From: CAYYWP01 sp964475125
GTDB lineage: Bacteria > Desulfobacterota > Binatia > HRBIN30 > CADEER01
Assembly: GCA_964475125.1 (NCBI GenBank)
Contig: CAYYWP010000082.1
Coordinates: 1 to 18,884, forward strand
Length of the DNA stretch: 18,884 bases
Direction: 5' to 3'
The notes under the pieces were generated by a model. The model made no database searches. It was not told the origin of the DNA and saw only the letters and a program-made list of their open reading frames with translations. The position numbers were made by a program, and so were the translations under genes. This document shows, piece by piece, positions 14,133-18,884 of this stretch. The stretch's first letter is position 1; every line of letters begins with the position of its first letter.

Positions 14133-14825
14133 GTGTCCACCGCTGCCATTGTCGTCGCCGCCGGACCCGGAAGGCGGCTCGGCGCGGCCCAACCGAAAGC
14201 GTTCGTGCCGCTGCGCGGCGAGGCGCTCTTCCTGCATGCGTTGCGCGCCCTGCTGGCATCGCCGGCGATCGAACGGGCCGTGTTGGTCGTACCACCAGGG
14301 GCGATGCAGCAGGCAGAGGACCTCTTGGCCGCGAGCGCGCCGTTGCGCACCGTCCCGTCGCTGGTCGAAGGCGGCCGCGAACGCCAGGACTCCGTCCGCC
14401 ATGGCCTGGCCGCGGCTGGAGACATCGAGCTCATTGCCATCCATGATGCGGCCCGGCCGTTCGTCAGCCGGGCCGTCATCGAGGCGGCCATCGCCGCGGC
14501 CGGCCAGCACGGCGCCAGCATCGTCGCCGTTCCGGCGACAGACACGGTGAAGCGGGTCCACGCGGACGGCTGGATCGAAGCGACTCCCAGCCGCGAGGGC
14601 CTGTGGCTGGCGCAAACGCCGCAAGTATTCGCCGCCGAGCTGATTCGCCGCGCCCACGCTCAAGCGGCCAGCGCCACCGCGGCGACCGACGATGCCGCAC
14701 TGGTCGAACGGCTCGGCACGCGCGTCTACGTCGTGCCGGGGAATCCCGAGAACCGCAAGATCACGACGCCGGACGACCTGCGCTGGGCTGAGTGGCTGCT
14801 GGGCCAATCGGCAGCGCCTCGTTGA
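14133..14825 (+). CDS. ispD: 2-C-methyl-D-erythritol 4-phosphate cytidylyltransferase
   Basis: Third enzyme of the non-mevalonate isoprenoid pathway, joining CTP and MEP to CDP-methylerythritol in the cytoplasm. All family motifs are present in order: AAGPGRRLGAAQPKAF (nucleotide loop), EGGRERQDSVRHGL, IHDAARPFVS, VPATDTVKRV, LWLAQTPQVF, ATDDAALVERLG and NPENRKITTPDDL. About 230 residues, normal for the family. GTG 14133 (VSTAAIVVAAG) is preferred, having GAG 8 bases upstream; TTG 14127 is two codons earlier in the same frame. ispF, which often follows ispD, is absent; instead the gene's last 65 bases overlap the end of the convergent larE. Probably cotranscribed with carD. Confidence 0.95.
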   Translation: MSTAAIVVAAGPGRRLGAAQPKAFVPLRGEALFLHALRALLASPAIERAVLVVPPGAMQQAEDLLAASAPLRTVPSLVEGGRERQDSVRHGLAAAGDIELIAIHDAARPFVSRAVIEAAIAAAGQHGASIVAVPATDTVKRVHADGWIEATPSREGLWLAQTPQVFAAELIRRAHAQAASATAATDDAALVERLGTRVYVVPGNPENRKITTPDDLRWAEWLLGQSAAPR

Positions 14826-15615
14826 GACTGCCGCTGCGGAAGCCCTGCAGGTCGAGCGTCACGTACAGCAGACCGAGCGCCTTGAGCTCTCGCACCACGA
14901 TCTGACGCGTCTCCGGCGCCGCCAGCCGTGACAGGTCGGCCGCCGGCACCTCGATGCGCGCGACCGGGTCGTGCAGGCGGATGCGACATTCGGCGAACCC
15001 CAGCCGGTGCAGCACGGCCTCGGCAGCGGCCACCTTGCGCAGGCCGTCCAGGGTGATGCGGGTGCCGTACGGAAAGCGCGATGACAGACACGGACTGGAG
15101 GGTTTGTCGGCCGTCGGCAGCCCGAGCTGACGGCTGGCGACGCGGACCTCGGCCTTGCTCAGCCCGACCTCCGCCAGGGGGTGGCGGATCCCGTGCTCAG
15201 CCGCGGCGTGCAGGCCCGGACGGTAGTCGGCGAGGTCATCGAGGTTGACGCCGTCGGCGATGTGCGCGATGCCGAGGCGCGCCGCGTGCGCCCGGCAGAT
15301 GTCGTACAAGCTCCCCTTGCACAGGTAGCAGCGGTTGATGGGATTCTCCGCGTACCCCGGAATGTCCAGCTCGTTGGCATCGACGAGCAGATGTTCGACG
15401 CCGAGCGCGCGCGCCAGCGCACCGGCCATCGCGTCGTCATCTTCGGGTGCGGTCGGCGAGCGCGTCGTCAACGCCACCGCCCGGTCGCCCAGGACATCGA
15501 CCGCCACGGCGAGCAGCAGACTGGAATCGACGCCGCCCGAGAAGGCGACCAGTACGCGCTGGAGGTCGCTCAGCAGCGCCCGCAACTGGCTCAGCTTGTC
15601 GTCGACGCCGGCCAC
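14761..15615 (-). CDS. larE: ATP-dependent sulfur transferase LarE (three-cysteine type)
   Basis: 284 residues of the PP-loop ATPase family that makes the sulfur-carrying nickel-pincer precursor used by lactate racemase-type enzymes. LarE adenylates the carboxylate of the pyridinium dicarboxylate mononucleotide and delivers sulfur. The PP-loop SGGVDSS is at residues 26-32. RCYLCK gives Cys96 and Cys99, and KPSSPCLSSRFPYG gives Cys176, the sulfur-donor position of the Lactobacillus enzyme. The CxxC plus Cys176 set matches the three-cysteine group, in which a [4Fe-4S] cluster has been described (Thermotoga). The family core ends at YVTLDLQGFRSGSLNEAL; the last 16 residues are a non-conserved tail, which mostly corresponds to the overlap with ispD. 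Start is GTG 15615, one base after the cysK stop. larA, larB and larC are not in the window, so the final client is unknown. Confidence 0.92.
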   Translation of the reverse strand: MAGVDDKLSQLRALLSDLQRVLVAFSGGVDSSLLLAVAVDVLGDRAVALTTRSPTAPEDDDAMAGALARALGVEHLLVDANELDIPGYAENPINRCYLCKGSLYDICRAHAARLGIAHIADGVNLDDLADYRPGLHAAAEHGIRHPLAEVGLSKAEVRVASRQLGLPTADKPSSPCLSSRFPYGTRITLDGLRKVAAAEAVLHRLGFAECRIRLHDPVARIEVPAADLSRLAAPETRQIVVRELKALGLLYVTLDLQGFRSGSLNEALPIGPAATQPSAGRPAS

Positions 15616-15616
15616 T

Positions 15617-16570
15617 TCAGATGCCTCCGCCGCCGAAGAGGTCCGTGGTCAAGTACCGTTCACCGGTATCGCACAGCATCGTCACCACCGTCTTGCCGGC
15701 GCCGAGCCGCCGCGCCACTTGCAGGGCGGCGTGGCAATTGGCGCCACTGGAGATCCCTACCAGGAGACCTTCCTCGCGCGCCAGCCGGCGCGTGCACTGC
15801 GCCGCCTCGTCGTCGGTGACCGTGAGCACTTCGTCGTAGGCCGATCGGTCGAGGACGTCGGGGACAAAGCCCGCCCCGATGCCTTGGATGCGGTGGTAGC
15901 CCGGCTCGCCCTTCGACAGCACCGGCGAGGCGGCGGGTTCGACGGCGACGATCCGAATCCCCGGCATCGCCGCGCGCAGCACCGCGCTCACCCCGGTGAT
16001 CGTCCCGCCAGTCCCCACCCCGGCCACGAACGCATCGATGCGCTCGAACTGCCGCAGCAGCTCCGGGGCCGTGCTGCGCCGGTGCGCCTCCGGGTTGGCC
16101 GGATTGTTGAATTGTTGCGGCATGAAGGCGGCCGGGTGCTCGGCCTGCAGCTCCTCGGCGCGGCGTACGGCGTCGTGCATGCCCTTCGAGTCGGACGTCA
16201 ACACCAGCGTGGCGCCGTACGCGGTCAGCACGCTGCGCCGTTCTTCGCTCATGGTGTCGGGCATGGTGAGGATCAGCCGGTAGCCCTTCACCGCCGCAAC
16301 CAGCGCCAGACCGATGCCCGTGTTGCCGCTCGTCGGCTCGATGATGGTATCACCCGGCTCGAGGCGTCCGTCGCGCTCCGCCGCTTCGATCATGTGCAGG
16401 CAGATGCGATCCTTGACGCTGGCGGCGGGATTGTACGACTCCAGCTTCCCCCACACCGCGGCATCGCGCGGCCCCGCCACCCGGTTGAGCCTGACCACCG
16501 GCGTGTTGCCGATCAGATCCAGCAGCGACTCGGCCAGCGCAGGCCGTCCCGCAGACACCTCTGCCGTCAC
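15617..16570 (-). CDS. cysK: Cysteine synthase (O-acetylserine sulfhydrylase)
   Basis: 317-residue PLP enzyme that makes L-cysteine from O-acetylserine and sulfide. Key motifs are LIGNTPVVRLNR, NPAASVKDR (PLP Lys53), the substrate loop PTSGNTG (residues 79-85), the PLP-phosphate loop GTGGTITG (186-193), VGISSGAN and CDTGERYLTTDLF. Asn83 of the substrate loop is retained. Length is usual for CysK. Start is GTG 16570; GTG 16558 is an alternative in the same frame, and neither has a strong ribosome site. The TGA is separated by a single base from the GTG of larE, so the two are almost certainly one operon linking cysteine supply with a sulfur transferase. Specificity for O-acetylserine versus O-phosphoserine is not resolved by sequence alone. 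Confidence 0.94.
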   Translation of the reverse strand: MTAEVSAGRPALAESLLDLIGNTPVVRLNRVAGPRDAAVWGKLESYNPAASVKDRICLHMIEAAERDGRLEPGDTIIEPTSGNTGIGLALVAAVKGYRLILTMPDTMSEERRSVLTAYGATLVLTSDSKGMHDAVRRAEELQAEHPAAFMPQQFNNPANPEAHRRSTAPELLRQFERIDAFVAGVGTGGTITGVSAVLRAAMPGIRIVAVEPAASPVLSKGEPGYHRIQGIGAGFVPDVLDRSAYDEVLTVTDDEAAQCTRRLAREEGLLVGISSGANCHAALQVARRLGAGKTVVTMLCDTGERYLTTDLFGGGGI

Positions 16571-16623
16571 AGCGCGTTCAGTACCGGCGCCCTACCGCCG
16601 AAGTCAATTCGACCGATCTGGCG

Positions 16624-17532
16624 ATGGCCGCCCGCCGGCTCCTAGTCCTGTTCCCGGGCGCCCTCGGCGACCTGCTCTGCTGTTGGCCTGCCATCGACGC
16701 GCGCCGCGCCAGCGGGTCGGCGGTCACCCTGGTGGCGCGCCCAGAATGGCTCGAGCTCCTGCCGATCGAAACCGAGCGGCAGTTGTCTATCGACCGGCGA
16801 GAAGTGGCCGACCTGTTCGGCGGCGACCCACTGCACCCGCGCACGCGTGCGCTGTTCAGCGGCTTCGCCGAGGTGGTGAGCTTCACAGGCTACGGCGAGG
16901 CGCGCTTCGCCGAGCGCTTGGCCGAGGCCACTGGCGTGGTACCAGCCGTGCATCCGTTTCGCGCCATGCGCAGCGGCGAGCACGCAGCCGAATACTATGC
17001 GCGCTGTCTCGCCGTCGCACCGCTGCGCCGCCCTCTGCCGCTGAGCGACGCCGCAGCGCAGTGGGCCCGGGCACTCTGGCAGACGCACGCGCTCGGCCGC
17101 GACACCCTGGCCGTTCACCCCGGCAGCGGCAGTGCGCGCAAGAACTGGACGGGCATGGCCGCCGCCGCGGCGCGCTGGCGAGCTCGGGGGCGCCAGGTGG
17201 TGCTGATCGCCGGGCCGGCCGAGCCGGCCGATGCGATCGCGGTCATTCCCTGCGACGCGCTGGTGAGGAACGAATCGTTGATGCGCGTCGCCGCGGTGTT
17301 GCGCCTCGCCGGGCGCTACCTCGGCAACGACTCGGGCGTGAGCCACCTGACCGGCGCGCTCGACGGGCGCGGTGTCGTCGTCTTCGGCCCCAGCGACCCG
17401 GCGATCTGGCGACCGTTCGGCGAGGGCCTGCGCGTCATGCATGGTCCCACGACCTGTCGGCGCTGCGACGAGCCCTTGTGCACGCATCGCGTCTCGGTCG
17501 ACGACGTCGACGCGGCCTTGAATGTGGTCTAG
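16624..17532 (+). CDS. Glycosyltransferase family 9 (heptosyltransferase-like)
   Basis: 302-residue GT-B glycosyltransferase of the ADP-heptose:LPS heptosyltransferase family, expected at the inner face of the cytoplasmic membrane in core lipopolysaccharide assembly. Motifs: LFPGALGDLLCCWPAID (acceptor-side loop, Asp16), VHPGSGSARKNW (donor-binding, residues 164-175) and the signature YLGNDSGVSHLTGAL with VFGPSDPAIWRP (residues 232-263). The C-terminus has CRRCDEPLC, a cysteine cluster seen at the end of several GT9 proteins. At 302 residues it is somewhat shorter than WaaC/WaaF, and the exact sugar and acceptor are not known. It is divergent from cysK with 53 bases between them, and mtnA follows after 194 bases. 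An outer-membrane LPS-bearing host is implied. Confidence 0.88.
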   Translation: MAARRLLVLFPGALGDLLCCWPAIDARRASGSAVTLVARPEWLELLPIETERQLSIDRREVADLFGGDPLHPRTRALFSGFAEVVSFTGYGEARFAERLAEATGVVPAVHPFRAMRSGEHAAEYYARCLAVAPLRRPLPLSDAAAQWARALWQTHALGRDTLAVHPGSGSARKNWTGMAAAAARWRARGRQVVLIAGPAEPADAIAVIPCDALVRNESLMRVAAVLRLAGRYLGNDSGVSHLTGALDGRGVVVFGPSDPAIWRPFGEGLRVMHGPTTCRRCDEPLCTHRVSVDDVDAALNVV

Positions 17533-17570
17533 TGCCCTGTCCCCGAAATTCGCTACCGACCTCGGCGCGG

Positions 17571-17610
17571 CCCGCTCATCCTCAGCCTGTCGAAGAAGGA
17601 TGCGCCCGGC
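17571..17610. repeat. REP-like dispersed repeat arm
   Basis: The stretch CGCTCATCCTCAGCCTGTCG followed by AAGAAGGATGCGCCCGG, read on the other strand, resembles the widely dispersed intergenic family built around TTCGACAGGCTCAGG. Only one arm is present here. The assignment rests on recognising the core motif, and no second copy was found in the window. Confidence 0.4.
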
Positions 17611-17683
17611 CATTTTCAACCGACCGCGAGCTGCGGGTCTGAACAAGGGCGGCAGCGCCACCGGCTCGTACGCGCCTGTTACC

Positions 17684-17712
17684 TTGACCGGCCCAGAGGC
17701 GGCATCTATGAA
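17684..17712 (+). promoter_or_regulatory. Sigma70-like promoter for mtnA
   Basis: TTGACC (17684-17689, 5 of 6) and TATGAA (17707-17712, 4 of 6) are separated by exactly 17 bases. The predicted start of transcription, near 17719, leaves a leader of only about 8 bases before the mtnA ATG, which has no ribosome site. Confidence 0.45.
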
Positions 17713-17726
17713 GAGCCCGCCGCGGT

Positions 17727-18791
<1,065 letters not shown>

Positions 18792-18796
18792 GCGGC

Positions 18797-18884
18797 AGAA
18801 GGGGACGAATAAGGGGACGGAGGGCCGGGTGGGCCGGGTCGAACCGGCCCACCCGGCCCAACGTCCCCTTCTTCGTCCCCTTCT
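18797..18884. repeat. 88-base near-perfect inverted repeat (REP/MITE-like or strong hairpin)
   Basis: Inner arms of 16 bases (18822-18837 and 18844-18859, GGGCCGGGTGGGCCGG and its complement) pair perfectly around a 6-base loop. The 25-base outer arms (18797-18821 and 18860-18884) continue the pairing with three mismatches, so 38 of 41 positions pair. Each outer arm contains two copies of GGGGACG or its complement. It begins 6 bases after the mtnA stop and reaches the window edge exactly, so it may extend further. There is no T-run, so a terminator role would be secondary. Confidence 0.7.

Noticed and set aside
15335..16645. 436-codon plus-strand frame opposite larE and cysK
   Set aside because: Antisense shadow; cysK and larE on the other strand show every catalytic motif.

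Overview
The window comes from a high-GC bacterial chromosome. RecC, CarD next to IspD, a GT9 glycosyltransferase, LarE and MtnA together suggest an uncultured Gram-negative lineage of the Desulfobacterota, Myxococcota or Binatota kind. That placement is an inference from gene content only. Ten complete protein genes, one short antitoxin-like gene and one gene cut by the left edge are supported. No RNA gene, CRISPR array or insertion sequence was seen.

Layout. Positions 1-3683 hold a minus-strand pair: a small glutathione S-transferase and, 64 bases downstream, recC, which is open to the left edge. Positions 3684-4052 carry no gene I can support, only a hairpin. At 4053-4358 (minus) is an orphan ribbon-helix-helix-like protein. 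A large AAA/TPR ATPase with a distinctive C-terminal domain runs rightward (4535-7936) and converges on a membrane histidine kinase (7982-10138, minus). The kinase is translationally coupled (TAATG) to an upstream FeeM/LuxI-like N-acyl synthase (10138-10704, minus). From a compact divergent promoter region (10705-10790) an ACP, an acyl-CoA dehydrogenase and a KAS II-type ketosynthase run rightward (10791-13456), the first two with an ATGA overlap.

The right part is mostly housekeeping: carD and ispD (plus), then the minus-strand pair cysK-larE, separated by one base, whose end overlaps the end of ispD by 65 bases. A GT9 glycosyltransferase and mtnA (plus) follow. An 88-base near-perfect inverted repeat fills the last bases of the window.

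How it fits together. The centre (about 4.5-13.5 kb) looks like a self-contained acyl-signal module. A dedicated ACP, ketosynthase and dehydrogenase could make and tailor an acyl chain, and a FeeM-like enzyme could transfer it to an amino acid or amine. A kinase translated from the same message could sense the product or the membrane state. The AAA/TPR protein is a possible extra regulator. The middle of this block is visibly richer in A+T than its flanks, which would fit acquisition by transfer. A second point of interest is that MtnA has Ser where the catalytic Asp of the family is expected.
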